In this document: piece by piece, positions 56,100 to 64,000 of the stretch
Position numbering within the stretch: the stretch's first letter is position 1
Layout: each line of letters starts with the position of its first letter
NCBI GenBank assembly: GCA_038209365.1
Contig: JBBQXS010000008.1
Coordinates: 1 to 64,000, forward strand
Direction of reading: 5' to 3'
DNA from: DASQHW01 sp038209365
Lineage (GTDB): Bacteria > Actinomycetota > Acidimicrobiia > IMCC26256 > PALSA-610
DNA length: 64,000 nt
Notes under the pieces: model-generated
Seen by the model: only the letters and a program-made list of their open reading frames with translations
Told to the model about the DNA's origin: nothing
The model's database searches: none
Position numbers and translations under genes: made by a program

Positions 56100-57692
56100 T
56101 CAGATCCTCGGGTCTTCGACCCACCGCCCGAAGACATCGGCCAGCGCGTCGACCACTTCGCCCAGAGTCGCATACGCGGCCGCCGCCTCGAGCAACGCCG
56201 GCATCACGTTCGCGTCGGCCTCGGCCGCATCGGCCCGAACCCGCCCCAGGGCGCGCTCCACGGCGTCCGCGTCGCGGTCGTGCTTCACCTTCTCGAGCCG
56301 GCGCCGCTGCTCGTCTTCCACCTCGGGCCCGATGCGCAAAGTCGGCGGCGGCGGCTCGTCGTTGCCCTCGAGAAACGCGTTGACGCCGACGATCACGTCT
56401 CGGCCTGCGTTGAGCTTGCGCTCGAGGTCATAGGCCGAGTCGGCGATCTCGCCCTGGTACCAGCCTTCTTCGCATCCTTGGATCGCGCCGTCGAGCATCG
56501 AGCCGTCACCGCGTTGTTGGATCTCGGCGAACACTTCCTCGGCGCGCCGTTCCATTTCGTCGGTCAGTGCTTCGACGTACCACGAACCACCGAGGGGGTC
56601 GGCCACGTTGGCGACGCGCGTCTCGTGCGCAATCACCTGCTGGGTCCGGAGGGCGATCCGCGCCGCCTTGTCGGTGGGCAGTGCGAAGGTCTCGTCCATC
56701 GAGTTCGTGTGCAGGCTCTGCGTACCGCCGAGCACGCCGGCCATGGCCTCGATCGCCGTCCGCACGATGTTGACTTCAGGTTGCTGCGCGGTGAGCGATA
56801 CGCCCGCAGTCTGCGTGTGGAAGCGCATCTGTCGCGATCGTTCGCTCCGCGCCCCGTAGCGTTCCTTCATCCACCGCGCCCAGATGCGCCGCGCCGCGCG
56901 GTACTTGGCGATCTCCTCGAAGAAGTCGATGTGCGCGTTGAAGAAGAACGACAGGCGAGGCGCGAACGCGTCGACGTCCAGGCCGGCGCGCTGTCCGAGC
57001 TCGACGTAGGCGAAGCCGTTCGCGACCGTGAAGGCGAGCTCTTGGGCGGCCGTGGAGCCCGCTTCCCGGATGTGGTATCCGGAGATCGAGATCGGATGCC
57101 ATTTCGGCAACTCGGCCGTGCAGAACGCGATCGTGTCGCGCACCAACCGCATCGACGGTCGCGGCGGGAAGATGAACTCCTTCTGCGCCTGGTACTCCTT
57201 GAGGATGTCGTTCTGGAGCGTGCCGCCGAGCCGCGCGCGTGGGACGCCGTTGCCCTCGGCGTTGGCGACGAACATCGCGAAGATCACCGCCGCCGGACCG
57301 TTGATCGTCATCGACGTGGTCACCGCGCCGAGATCGATGTCACGGTAGAGATCTTCGACGTCGGCAAGCGTGTCGACCGCCACTCCGCACTTCCCGACCT
57401 CGCCGAGCGCGAGCTCGTCGTCAGAGTCGCGGCCCATCAATGTCGGCAGGTCGAACGCGGTCGAGAGCCCGTCGCTTCCGGCGGCGAGCAGCTCGTGGAA
57501 GCGACGGTTCGTGTCGATGGCCGTGCCGAATCCGGCGAACATCCGCATCGTCCAGAGCTTCGACCGGTACATCGACGCGTACGGCCCACGCGTGTACGGG
57601 TACGCGCCCGGGTGTTCCGCCTCGGCAGGTCCGTACACGGGCTCGACCGGTACGCCGGACATCGTCGTGAAGTCGGCGTCACGCTGCTCCAT
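56100..57692 (-). CDS. acyl-CoA mutase large subunit, isobutyryl-CoA-mutase-like
   Basis: A 530-residue large subunit of a B12-dependent acyl-CoA mutase, lacking the C-terminal B12-binding domain, so a separate small subunit is needed and is not in the window. The pocket motif is TMRMFAGFGTA (Phe near 52, where methylmalonyl mutases have Tyr) and LKEYQAQKEFIFPP (Gln near 170, where they have Arg). SISGYHIREAG and NTNSMDE-like HTNSMDETFALP are conserved. The pair Phe/Gln is that of isobutyryl-CoA mutase. MeaB lies 12 kb away. Start at ATG 57692. Confidence 0.9.
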   Translation of the reverse strand: MEQRDADFTTMSGVPVEPVYGPAEAEHPGAYPYTRGPYASMYRSKLWTMRMFAGFGTAIDTNRRFHELLAAGSDGLSTAFDLPTLMGRDSDDELALGEVGKCGVAVDTLADVEDLYRDIDLGAVTTSMTINGPAAVIFAMFVANAEGNGVPRARLGGTLQNDILKEYQAQKEFIFPPRPSMRLVRDTIAFCTAELPKWHPISISGYHIREAGSTAAQELAFTVANGFAYVELGQRAGLDVDAFAPRLSFFFNAHIDFFEEIAKYRAARRIWARWMKERYGARSERSRQMRFHTQTAGVSLTAQQPEVNIVRTAIEAMAGVLGGTQSLHTNSMDETFALPTDKAARIALRTQQVIAHETRVANVADPLGGSWYVEALTDEMERRAEEVFAEIQQRGDGSMLDGAIQGCEEGWYQGEIADSAYDLERKLNAGRDVIVGVNAFLEGNDEPPPPTLRIGPEVEDEQRRRLEKVKHDRDADAVERALGRVRADAAEADANVMPALLEAAAAYATLGEVVDALADVFGRWVEDPRI

Positions 57693-57703
57693 CGAACGCG
57701 AGT

Positions 57704-58504
57704 CTAGAGCCCCAACAATTGGGTGACGCCGTGATCGCGGCCGGCGGTGTAGCCGCCGTCGACCGCAAGCGCCTGCCCGGTGACGAAGGACGCGTCGCTC
57801 GATACGAGGAACAATGCGACGGACGCAATCTCCTCGGGGCGTCCGAGCCGACGGAGCTTGTGCTCCTGACGGACGTCCTCGCGTACCTGTTCCAGCCCCG
57901 GCATTCCGAAGACGCCTTCGAGCATCGGCGTCTCGATGAAGCCCGGGCAAATCGAATTGGCTCGGATACCTGCACGGCCGTAGTCGATCGCGAGGTTCTT
58001 GGTGAAGATCACGACCGCGCCCTTCGACGCGTTGTACGAGCTGCCGCCCGCGGTGCCTTCCAGGCCTTCCACGCTCGCGATGGTCACCACGCTGCCTCGC
58101 TCCCCGTCGACAGCGTCCTGCCGGAGCATGTGCGCGATCGCGTGTTTCGCGGAAAGGAACGTGCCCGTGAGGTTCACGTCGAGGACGCGTTGCCATTCGT
58201 TGCGGTCGAGCAGATGCGCGGGACCGCCGCCGGCAACGCCCGCGGCGGTGACGACCGCGTCGACGCGACCGTGCTCGGCAACCACCGCATCGAACAACCG
58301 CGCCAATGCATCCTCGTCGCGTACGTCACCCTGTGCGTACGACACCGCGGGCGCGCCTGACGGCAGCGTCAACTCGAGGTGCGACTCGGTGACGTCGAGC
58401 CCCACGACGAGAGCACCTTCGGACGCGAAGCGCGATACGCATGCGAGGCCGATGCCGGACGCGGCACCGGTAATCACCGCCACCTTGCCGTCCAATCGTC
58501 CCAT
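57704..58504 (-). CDS. SDR family oxidoreductase
   Basis: A 266-residue classical short-chain dehydrogenase. The cofactor motif is VITGAASGIGLACVSRF, the catalytic Ser in VVTIASVEGLEG, and Tyr/Lys in YNASKGAVVIF; NSICPGFIETPM and the C-terminal VTGQALAVDGGYTA are family hallmarks. Asp after the second strand (GLDVTESH) favours NAD. It resembles 3-hydroxyacyl or 2,3-dihydroxy dehydrogenases but the substrate is undetermined. It lies 11 bases before the mutase, suggesting an operon. It diverges from the fructose bisphosphatase gene. Confidence 0.88.
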   Translation of the reverse strand: MGRLDGKVAVITGAASGIGLACVSRFASEGALVVGLDVTESHLELTLPSGAPAVSYAQGDVRDEDALARLFDAVVAEHGRVDAVVTAAGVAGGGPAHLLDRNEWQRVLDVNLTGTFLSAKHAIAHMLRQDAVDGERGSVVTIASVEGLEGTAGGSSYNASKGAVVIFTKNLAIDYGRAGIRANSICPGFIETPMLEGVFGMPGLEQVREDVRQEHKLRRLGRPEEIASVALFLVSSDASFVTGQALAVDGGYTAGRDHGVTQLLGL

Positions 58505-58526
58505 GCGGGTTTTCTAGCTTGTCGAC

Positions 58527-58532
58527 TAACGT
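58527..58532 (+). promoter_or_regulatory. -10 hexamer of glpX
   Basis: TAACGT, with transcription expected near 58539 and a 29-base leader that includes AGGAG at 58553-58557, ten bases before the ATG. Confidence 0.45.
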
Positions 58533-58567
58533 CAGTCGATCCCGGGGGAAACAGGAGAATCAATCGT

Positions 58568-59563
58568 ATGGATCCGCAACAACGACCCGACCGCAATCTG
58601 GCAATGGATCTCATGCGCGCGACCGAAGCGGCCGCGCTCGCAGGTGGACGCTGGATGGGGCGCGGCGACAAGAACACCGCCGACGGCGCGGCCGTTGAAG
58701 CAATGCGGGTCGTCCTCAACAGCGTGTCGATGGAGGGTGTCGTCGTCATCGGCGAGGGCGAGAAGGACGAAGCGCCGATGCTCTACAACGGCGAGCAGAT
58801 CGGGGACGGCTCACCGCCCAGCATGGACATCGCCGTCGACCCCATCGACGGGACGAGGTTGACCGCGTTGGGCCTCGGCGGGGCGATCTCGGTCATCGCG
58901 ATGAGCGAGCGGGGCACGATGTTCGATCCCGGTCCCTGCGTGTACATGGAGAAGATCGCCGCCGGTCCCGCCGCCGCGGACGTCATCGACCTCAATGCAC
59001 CGGTGACCGCGAACCTCGAAGCTGTCGCCAAGGCGCTCGGTGAGAAGGTCAGCGATGTCACCGCCGTCATCCTCGAGCGCGACCGTCACGCCGACATCAT
59101 CGCCGAGTGCCGCGCCGCCGGCGCGCGTATCCGCTTGATTCCCGACGGTGACGTCGCAGGCGCGATCTCGGTGGCGTGGCGCAACTCCGGCAACGACGTC
59201 CTGTTCGGTATCGGCGGCACGCCCGAAGGTGTGATCGCGGCCTGTGCGCTGCAATGCCTCGGCGGCTCGATCCAGGGTCGATTGTGGCCACGGGACGACG
59301 GCGAACGCCGCGCCGCGCTGGACGCCGGCTTCGATGTCGACAAGGTGCTGACGATCGACGACCTCGTGTCCGGCAGCGACGTCTTCTTCGCCGCGACCGG
59401 CATCACCGACGGCGAGTTGCTGCGTGGCGTGCGTTACTGGGGCGATGGTGCCGGCACCCAGAGCCTCGTGATGCGCTCGAAGTCCGGAACGATCCGAATC
59501 ATCGAAGCCCAGCACCGGTGGACGAAGTTGAGCCAGTACGCGGCGGTCCGCTACACCAGCTGA
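58568..59563 (+). CDS. glpX: fructose-1,6-bisphosphatase class II
   Basis: A 331-residue GlpX enzyme of gluconeogenesis, releasing phosphate from fructose-1,6-bisphosphate. The metal site is VVVIGEGEKDEAPML and AVDPIDGTRLTALG; RLIPDGDVAGAIS and GIGGTPEGVIAACALQCLGG are the substrate-binding loops, and the tail SLVMRSKSGTIRIIEAQHRW is typical of actinobacterial members. These members are the only FBPase of many actinobacteria. The ATG at 58568 follows AGGAG. The gene stands alone, with convergent HNH endonuclease downstream. Confidence 0.96.
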   Translation: MDPQQRPDRNLAMDLMRATEAAALAGGRWMGRGDKNTADGAAVEAMRVVLNSVSMEGVVVIGEGEKDEAPMLYNGEQIGDGSPPSMDIAVDPIDGTRLTALGLGGAISVIAMSERGTMFDPGPCVYMEKIAAGPAAADVIDLNAPVTANLEAVAKALGEKVSDVTAVILERDRHADIIAECRAAGARIRLIPDGDVAGAISVAWRNSGNDVLFGIGGTPEGVIAACALQCLGGSIQGRLWPRDDGERRAALDAGFDVDKVLTIDDLVSGSDVFFAATGITDGELLRGVRYWGDGAGTQSLVMRSKSGTIRIIEAQHRWTKLSQYAAVRYTS

Positions 59564-59573
59564 CGCATGTTCT

Positions 59574-60773
59574 TCAGTTGCACATCGAGACCCAGGTTTG
59601 CACGGCATCTACCGCGTCGCTGAGGTCGAAGCGCTCGCCCCAACCGGCCTCGATCGTGCGGGCGTTGATTCCGGACATCGGTTGGAAGGTTGCGGGCCTG
59701 CACTCCTCGTATGCATCGCTGAATCGCCGTCCGCGCGGACTGACGAAGAGCAGCGTGTCGTCGCCGTCTCCCCAGACGTTCCATCCGCCCTCGTGGACGA
59801 GTCGATGATGGAACGTGCACAACAGCACACAGTTCTTCGTGTTGGTCGGACCTCCATGCACATAATGCGCGAGATGGTGCACATGCGTGAACCGTTCATT
59901 CGAACATCCGGAGAAGCGGCAAACACCCCGGTCACGGTGCTCGATCGCACGTCGAAGCGCGAGCGGAATCGTGCGCTTGCGCCGCCCCACCACGTGTTCG
60001 TCACCGCGGCGCACATCGACCCGCACGCTTGTGTCGCACATCATTCGCTCCACGAACGGCGTCAATTCCTCCTCGGTCAATTCGTCGTCGTCGACATGCA
60101 CGACCACTTCGGTTGACACTCGGTCTGAACGGCCTGCGAGGAAGGCACGGGCGAGGAGCTCCAGCGAGTCCGCGCGACGCGCTTCCGCGGAAGCGTCTTC
60201 GTCGGATGCCGGTACCTCCTTCATGGCTTTCTCGAGGGCCTCCTTGATGAGATCGGCCTGCTCCCGAGTCAGGCGAGCATCGAGTGTGACGGTGCCGTCA
60301 TCCTCGGTGAAGAAGCGCACGCGTCGCGTCGCCAGACGCGCCCGTTCGCTTTCGGTGTCACCTCGGCTGCGCTCGAACGCTCCGATTGTGCGAACGAGCT
60401 GCGCCGCGGTGGCGACCGTCGCGAACTCGATCAGCTCCGGCTCGCGCGTTGACGTCGCCACGCGTGTCAACGCCCGTACCTTCGAATAGCTCAATCGGCC
60501 CTTCTCGAACTCAGCGGTGATCTGCGGGAGCTCTTCGAGCGCCCGTCCCACCCGCACGTGCTCACGCGCAGCCACAATGCCGAGCGCGCATCTCCACGAC
60601 AGCCAATGAGCCATCGAACGACAGCCCCACTCCGCCCACGCTCCACGACGGTCGAGCTCGGCGATCAGCAGCACGAACCGGCACGTCGCGGCGGCAATCT
60701 GGCCCGCCAATGTGCAGACCTCCGCCTCGATCCGCTCCGTCGGATCCTCAATATCGGCGACCAACGCCATCAT
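59574..60773 (-). CDS. DUF222 HNH endonuclease, 13E12 family
   Basis: A 399-residue protein with an N-terminal DUF222 helical domain (IEAEVCTLAGQIAAATCRFVLLIAEL, GRLSYSKVRALTRVAT) and a C-terminal HNH module. The nuclease segment RGVCRFSGCSNERFTHVHHL supplies a Cys pair and HH, NCVLLCTFHHRLVHEGG supplies the Asn and His. This is the actinobacterial 13E12-type family, often mobile and multicopy. ATG 60773 follows GGGGAGG by about 4 bases. A perfect palindrome of the LexA-box type lies about 20 bases upstream. GC content is somewhat lower than neighbours. Confidence 0.9.
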   Translation of the reverse strand: MMALVADIEDPTERIEAEVCTLAGQIAAATCRFVLLIAELDRRGAWAEWGCRSMAHWLSWRCALGIVAAREHVRVGRALEELPQITAEFEKGRLSYSKVRALTRVATSTREPELIEFATVATAAQLVRTIGAFERSRGDTESERARLATRRVRFFTEDDGTVTLDARLTREQADLIKEALEKAMKEVPASDEDASAEARRADSLELLARAFLAGRSDRVSTEVVVHVDDDELTEEELTPFVERMMCDTSVRVDVRRGDEHVVGRRKRTIPLALRRAIEHRDRGVCRFSGCSNERFTHVHHLAHYVHGGPTNTKNCVLLCTFHHRLVHEGGWNVWGDGDDTLLFVSPRGRRFSDAYEECRPATFQPMSGINARTIEAGWGERFDLSDAVDAVQTWVSMCN

Positions 60774-60792
60774 GGACCTCCCCACGGCGACA

Positions 60793-60806
60793 CGAACGTA
60801 CGTTCG
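60793..60806. promoter_or_regulatory. LexA-type SOS box
   Basis: CGAACGTACGTTCG is a perfect 14-base palindrome of the form CGAAC-N4-GTTCG, the actinobacterial and Bacillus SOS box. It covers the predicted transcription start of the HNH gene (-10 at 60809-60814). Binding by LexA would repress the gene until DNA damage. Confidence 0.7.
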
Positions 60807-60808
60807 AG

Positions 60809-60814
60809 AGTCTA
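60809..60814 (-). promoter_or_regulatory. -10 hexamer of the HNH gene
   Basis: TAGACT on the minus strand. Transcription would start near 60802, inside the SOS-type palindrome, and the leader of about 29 bases would include the GGGGAGG ribosome site. Confidence 0.5.
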
Positions 60815-60851
60815 GACGAGACGCCTTCGAACGCAGGGGAATTTGGTCCGT

Positions 60852-62108
60852 TCAGCTGACGAGATCCGGCTCGAGCACGCCCGCCGTGACCCTCGCTCGA
60901 ACGCGTGCCGCGGCGAGCACTGCGGCCGCGCTCACGGTCGCGACGCCGGCAAGCCCGATGCCGGCGCGTGGGTTCCATTGCTGGCATACCCAGCCGACGA
61001 ATGGTCCGCCCACGACCGTGCTGCCGAGCGTGAGCAGCATGTAGATCGACATGATGCGACCACGCACGTGCGCGGGTGAGGAAACCTGCATGTGGGCGTT
61101 CGCGGTGGACCCGAAGAACGTGGCCAACGCCCCGACGGGTACCAGCGCGAGCACGACCGTGGCGCGTGTCGGCATGACCGCGGCGGTGACGAGCGCGATC
61201 CCGAGAAGTGCCGCCCCCGCCACGACGGTTGCCCGCGTCGGGCGGGCGCGCAGCGCCGCGCCGAGCGCGCCGATGACCGTGCCGACCCCGAGCACGGCCA
61301 TCAGGAAACCTGCGAGGCCCGCATCACCGTCGAACGTATTGCGCGCGAGCAATGTCAGAAACGTCGGGAAGTTGTAGACGAGCGTCCCGACCACCGCGAC
61401 GAGCAAGATCGTCGACCTGATCTCCTTTGTCGCCCACGCAAGGGCGAGACCCTCGCGGATGTGCGGCCGGCCAGTCGTACGGTGCAGCGGCGTCAGCTCG
61501 CCCCGGCGCATCGCCACCAGACTGGCGACGACCGCGAAGAAGGACACCGCATTGACGAAGAACACCCACGAGGTGCCCGCCGACGCGATGATCACGCCCG
61601 CGATCGCAGGACCGGTGATGCGCGCGGAATTGTTCACCGCGCTGTTGAGCGCGATCGCGTTCGGCAGCCGGTTGCGGCCGACCATTTCCTCGACAAAGGC
61701 GTGACGCGCAGGCTCGTCGACCACGGTGACGAATCCGAGCGCGATCGCGAGCGCGAACACCATCCACACGTGCACGACGCCGGTCAGCACGATCAGCCAC
61801 AGCACGACCGCGAGCACCGCTGCGAGGGTCTGGGTGACGAGCAGAACCTTCCGCCGGTCGAACCGGTCGGCGATCACGCCTCCCCACAGGCCGAAGAGGA
61901 GTACCGGCAGGAAGCGACAGGCGAACGTCGCGCCTACCGCGACGCCACTGCCGGTCAGCGACAGCACGAGCCACGCCTCGGCCATGGTCTGCATCCACGA
62001 ACCGACGTACGACACGAGGTTGCCGCCGAAGTACAGGCGATAGTTGTACGTATCGAGCGAGCCGAACGTCCGGCGAAACATCGATGTCAGGCGGGCATGG
62101 GCAAGCAT
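60852..62108 (-). CDS. MFS transporter, MFS_3/EntS-like
   Basis: A 418-residue transporter with about twelve membrane spans. The first cytoplasmic loop contains the RFDRRKVLL basic motif (DRFDRRKV after span 3), and VDEPARHAFVEEMVGRNRLPNAIALNSA is diagnostic of the enterobactin-exporter-like MFS_3 group. The group exports siderophores, drugs or unknown metabolites; the cargo cannot be inferred. The ATG at 62108 has TAGCGT 9 bases upstream and no ribosome site, so it is probably leaderless. It lies 51 bases downstream of atpC but has its own promoter. Confidence 0.87.
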   Translation of the reverse strand: MLAHARLTSMFRRTFGSLDTYNYRLYFGGNLVSYVGSWMQTMAEAWLVLSLTGSGVAVGATFACRFLPVLLFGLWGGVIADRFDRRKVLLVTQTLAAVLAVVLWLIVLTGVVHVWMVFALAIALGFVTVVDEPARHAFVEEMVGRNRLPNAIALNSAVNNSARITGPAIAGVIIASAGTSWVFFVNAVSFFAVVASLVAMRRGELTPLHRTTGRPHIREGLALAWATKEIRSTILLVAVVGTLVYNFPTFLTLLARNTFDGDAGLAGFLMAVLGVGTVIGALGAALRARPTRATVVAGAALLGIALVTAAVMPTRATVVLALVPVGALATFFGSTANAHMQVSSPAHVRGRIMSIYMLLTLGSTVVGGPFVGWVCQQWNPRAGIGLAGVATVSAAAVLAAARVRARVTAGVLEPDLVS

Positions 62109-62117
62109 GGCTCCGTC

Positions 62118-62123
62118 ACGCTA
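62118..62123 (-). promoter_or_regulatory. -10 hexamer of the MFS gene
   Basis: TAGCGT on the minus strand, 9 bases before the ATG. It is in the 51-base gap after atpC and indicates an independent leaderless transcript. Confidence 0.45.
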
Positions 62124-62159
62124 ACCGGTGCCGGCATCACGCCCCGCGGTGGTTTCCCG

Positions 62160-62549
62160 TCAGGCGTTGGCGGCGACCTCGATTCGCACGTCGGCCCGAA
62201 GGAGCGCGACCGCGGCTTCCTCGTCGTCGGGATCTGCGCGCAATAACTCCTCGGCGCGTGCCTTGGCCGCTTGTGCGCGGTCGACGTCGATCGAAGAGGC
62301 GAGCTCGGCCACATCGGAGAGGATGACGACGTGGTTGTCACCAACCTCTACGAAGCCGCCGTGCACCGCGAACCATTGCTGGGTGCCGTCCTCGAACTTC
62401 ACGCGCGCGGGCCAGTCGGCGAGCGCGCCGAGGAACTGCGCATGGTTGTTCTCGAACGCGATGTCACCACCACCGAGCGTGCGTACGACGACCATGCGGG
62501 CTTCACCCGTGTAGAGCACTTCTTCGGGCGACACGAGCTGCACTTCCAC
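62160..62549 (-). CDS. atpC: F1 ATP synthase epsilon subunit
   Basis: A 129-residue epsilon subunit. MEVQLVSPEEVLYTGEARMVVVRTLGGGDIAF is the typical beta-sandwich start, and the helical C-terminal hairpin (VDRAQAAKARAEELL) is full-length. It sits at the base of the rotor of F1Fo ATP synthase and regulates it. The GTG start has GGAGG about 7 bases before it. It follows atpD by 29 bases, the normal order. In the gap a short sequence around the atpD stop is duplicated imperfectly. Confidence 0.94.
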   Translation of the reverse strand: MEVQLVSPEEVLYTGEARMVVVRTLGGGDIAFENNHAQFLGALADWPARVKFEDGTQQWFAVHGGFVEVGDNHVVILSDVAELASSIDVDRAQAAKARAEELLRADPDDEEAAVALLRADVRIEVAANA

Positions 62550-62578
62550 GCCGGGCCTCCGCCTTATATGAATCCGTC

Positions 62579-64000
62579 TTATGAATCCGAGAACGTCTTG
62601 GCCTTGGCCAGCACCGACTCGACGCCGCCGACGTTGAAGAACGCCTGCTCGGGCACGTGGTCGAGCTCGCCGTCGACGAGCGCCTCGAAGCTATCGACGG
62701 TCTCCTCCACCGGCACGAAGATGCCCTTCAAGCCGGTGAAGACCTCACCGACGAAGAACGGCTGGCTCAAGAACTTCTGGATCTTGCGCGCCCGGGCGAC
62801 GATCAGCTTGTCCTCTTCGGACAACTCGTCGATCCCGAGGATCGCGATGATGTCCTGGAGCTCCTTGTAACGCTGCAACGTCTCCTGCGTGCGCCGCGCT
62901 ACGGCGTAGTGCCGCTCACCGACGATCTCGGGCGCCAGGATGTTGCTGCTCGACGCCAGCGGGTCGACGGCCGGGTAGATGCCGAGTGCCGCGATCTCCC
63001 GCGCGAGCTCGGTCGTGGCGTCGAGATGTGTGAAGGTCGTGAACGGGGCAGGGTCGGTGTAGTCGTCGGCCGGCACGTACACCGCCTGCAGCGAAGTGAT
63101 CGAGTGCCCTCTGGTCGAGGTGATGCGCTCCTGGAGCTCGCCCATCTCGTCGGCGAGCGTCGGCTGATAGCCCACCGCGGACGGCATGCGGCCGAGCAGC
63201 GTCGACACTTCCGAGCCGGCCTGCACGAACCGGAAGATGTTGTCGATGAACAACAGCACGTCCTGGTTCGCGACGTCGCGGAAGTACTCGGCGACGGTGA
63301 GCGCCGACAGCCCGACACGCAGCCGCACGCCGGGAGGTTCATCCATCTGGCCGTATACGAGCGCAGCCTTCTCGATGACGCCCGACTCCTGCATCTCGAG
63401 CCAGAGGTCGGTGCCTTCGCGAGTGCGCTCGCCCACGCCGGCGAACACCGACACGCCGCCGTGCTGGGTCGCGACGCGGTTGATCATCTCCTGGATGAGG
63501 ATCGTCTTGCCGACGCCCGCGCCGCCGAACAGACCGATCTTCCCGCCCTGCACGTATGGTTCGAGCAGGTCGACGACCTTGATGCCGGTCTCGAACATCT
63601 GCGCCTTGGGCTCGAGCTGGTCGAACGGCGGGGCGTCACGGTGGATCTCCCACCGGTCCTTGATGTTCGTGACCTGGTCCGGGGTGATGTCGAGCGGCTC
63701 GCCGATCACGTTCCACACGTGGCCGAGCGTCCCCTCGCCGACCGGCATCGTGATGCCGTGACCGGTGTTGCGCACTGCGGTGCCGCGCTTCAACCCGTCG
63801 GTCGGCTTCAGACAGACCGCACGCACGCGTCCCTCGCCGATCTGTTGTGCCACCTCGGCGGTCACGGTGATCTTCGCGCCTTCGAGCTCGATGTCCATCT
63901 CGAGCGCGGTGTTGATCTCCGGCAGCGACTCGGGTGGGAACTCGGCGTCGACGACGGGTCCGTAGATCGCGACGACCCGGCCGCTCTTCAGCTCGGTCTT
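62579..64000 (-). CDS. atpD: F1 ATP synthase beta subunit (5' end outside window)
   Basis: The catalytic beta subunit, at least 473 residues visible. The protein continues upstream of the window edge, since the frame is open to base 64000 and reads GRVVAIYGPVVDAEFPPE before the first internal Met. Walker A is GGAGVGKT, and the catalytic GERTREG loop is present, as is LLFIDNIFRFVQAGSEVS. It should make ATP from ADP and phosphate. The remainder of the atp operon would lie beyond the window, upstream. Confidence 0.97.
   Translation of the reverse strand, partial: KTELKSGRVVAIYGPVVDAEFPPESLPEINTALEMDIELEGAKITVTAEVAQQIGEGRVRAVCLKPTDGLKRGTAVRNTGHGITMPVGEGTLGHVWNVIGEPLDITPDQVTNIKDRWEIHRDAPPFDQLEPKAQMFETGIKVVDLLEPYVQGGKIGLFGGAGVGKTILIQEMINRVATQHGGVSVFAGVGERTREGTDLWLEMQESGVIEKAALVYGQMDEPPGVRLRVGLSALTVAEYFRDVANQDVLLFIDNIFRFVQAGSEVSTLLGRMPSAVGYQPTLADEMGELQERITSTRGHSITSLQAVYVPADDYTDPAPFTTFTHLDATTELAREIAALGIYPAVDPLASSSNILAPEIVGERHYAVARRTQETLQRYKELQDIIAILGIDELSEEDKLIVARARKIQKFLSQPFFVGEVFTGLKGIFVPVEETVDSFEALVDGELDHVPEQAFFNVGGVESVLAKAKTFSDS

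Overview
The window is a very GC-rich, gene-dense piece of a bacterial chromosome, most likely from an actinobacterium (possibly an uncultured Acidimicrobiia-like lineage; the class is inference). Evidence: coenzyme F420 genes (cofD, cofE plus a nitroreductase), an F420-type LLM oxidoreductase, LytR-CpsA-Psr proteins, a WbbL-type rhamnosyltransferase, a DUF222/HNH gene of the 13E12 type with a LexA-like box, an MurA with Asp in place of the catalytic Cys, and frequent GTG starts with 4-base stop/start overlaps. No rRNA, tRNA or CRISPR was seen, and no gene-free stretch exceeds about 200 bases.

Layout. 1-115 is G/C homopolymer that may be a contig edge. 116-3389 holds ahcY, a nitrilase and a methyltransferase. 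3386-10842 (minus) holds a hydrolase, the sugar-phosphate genes (phosphoglucose/phosphomannose isomerase, Trm112, phosphomannomutase), a 966-residue membrane protein, a zinc ribbon and a CPBP protease. ftsH follows on plus. 13058-18055 (minus) has a thioredoxin-like protein, a DUF5719 protein and a 1042-residue GT2/membrane fusion. 18211-20918 (plus) has a coiled-coil protein and the F420 operon. 20923-21782 is an AbiEi/DUF559-type gene bracketed by repeats. 21801-31634 (minus) is an envelope-glycan block: epimerase, mannose-1-phosphate guanylyltransferase, rhamnosyltransferase, polyprenyl-phosphate-type GT2, UDP-glucuronate decarboxylase, UDP-glucose dehydrogenase and two LCP ligases. The combination of ahcY, manB, fbiA/fbiB, manC, wbbL and LCP genes recalls the Rv3248c-Rv3267 neighbourhood of Mycobacterium tuberculosis.

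31775-41702: pabB-pabC, birA divergent from a biotin carboxylase/BCCP fusion, phzF, an epimerase, an LpdA-like flavoprotein, and a galT-SRPBCC-LLM operon. 41717-50119 (minus): enoyl-CoA hydratase, acetyltransferase, MeaB GTPase, histidine phosphatase, NifU-domain protein, murA, a second hydratase, a minimal class III cyclase, a hydrolase and an S9 peptidase. 50181-55900: a compact GT4, methyltransferase, alpha/alpha-toroid, second methyltransferase and GT87 locus that looks like an uncharacterised glycan pathway. 55842-64000: small conserved protein, acyl-CoA mutase large subunit (isobutyryl-type pocket residues), SDR, class II fructose bisphosphatase, HNH endonuclease, MFS exporter, atpC and a 5'-truncated atpD.

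Regulation. Many first genes have a TAGnnT-type -10 hexamer 6-9 bases before the start codon and no Shine-Dalgarno, so leaderless transcription appears common. Examples are cofD, pabB, birA, the carboxylase, galT, the S9 peptidase, the CPBP gene and the MFS gene. The most unusual sites are a birA/carboxylase intergenic region of only 20 bases with two overlapping divergent -10s, and a leaderless 13-codon ORF coupled to UDP-glucose dehydrogenase.
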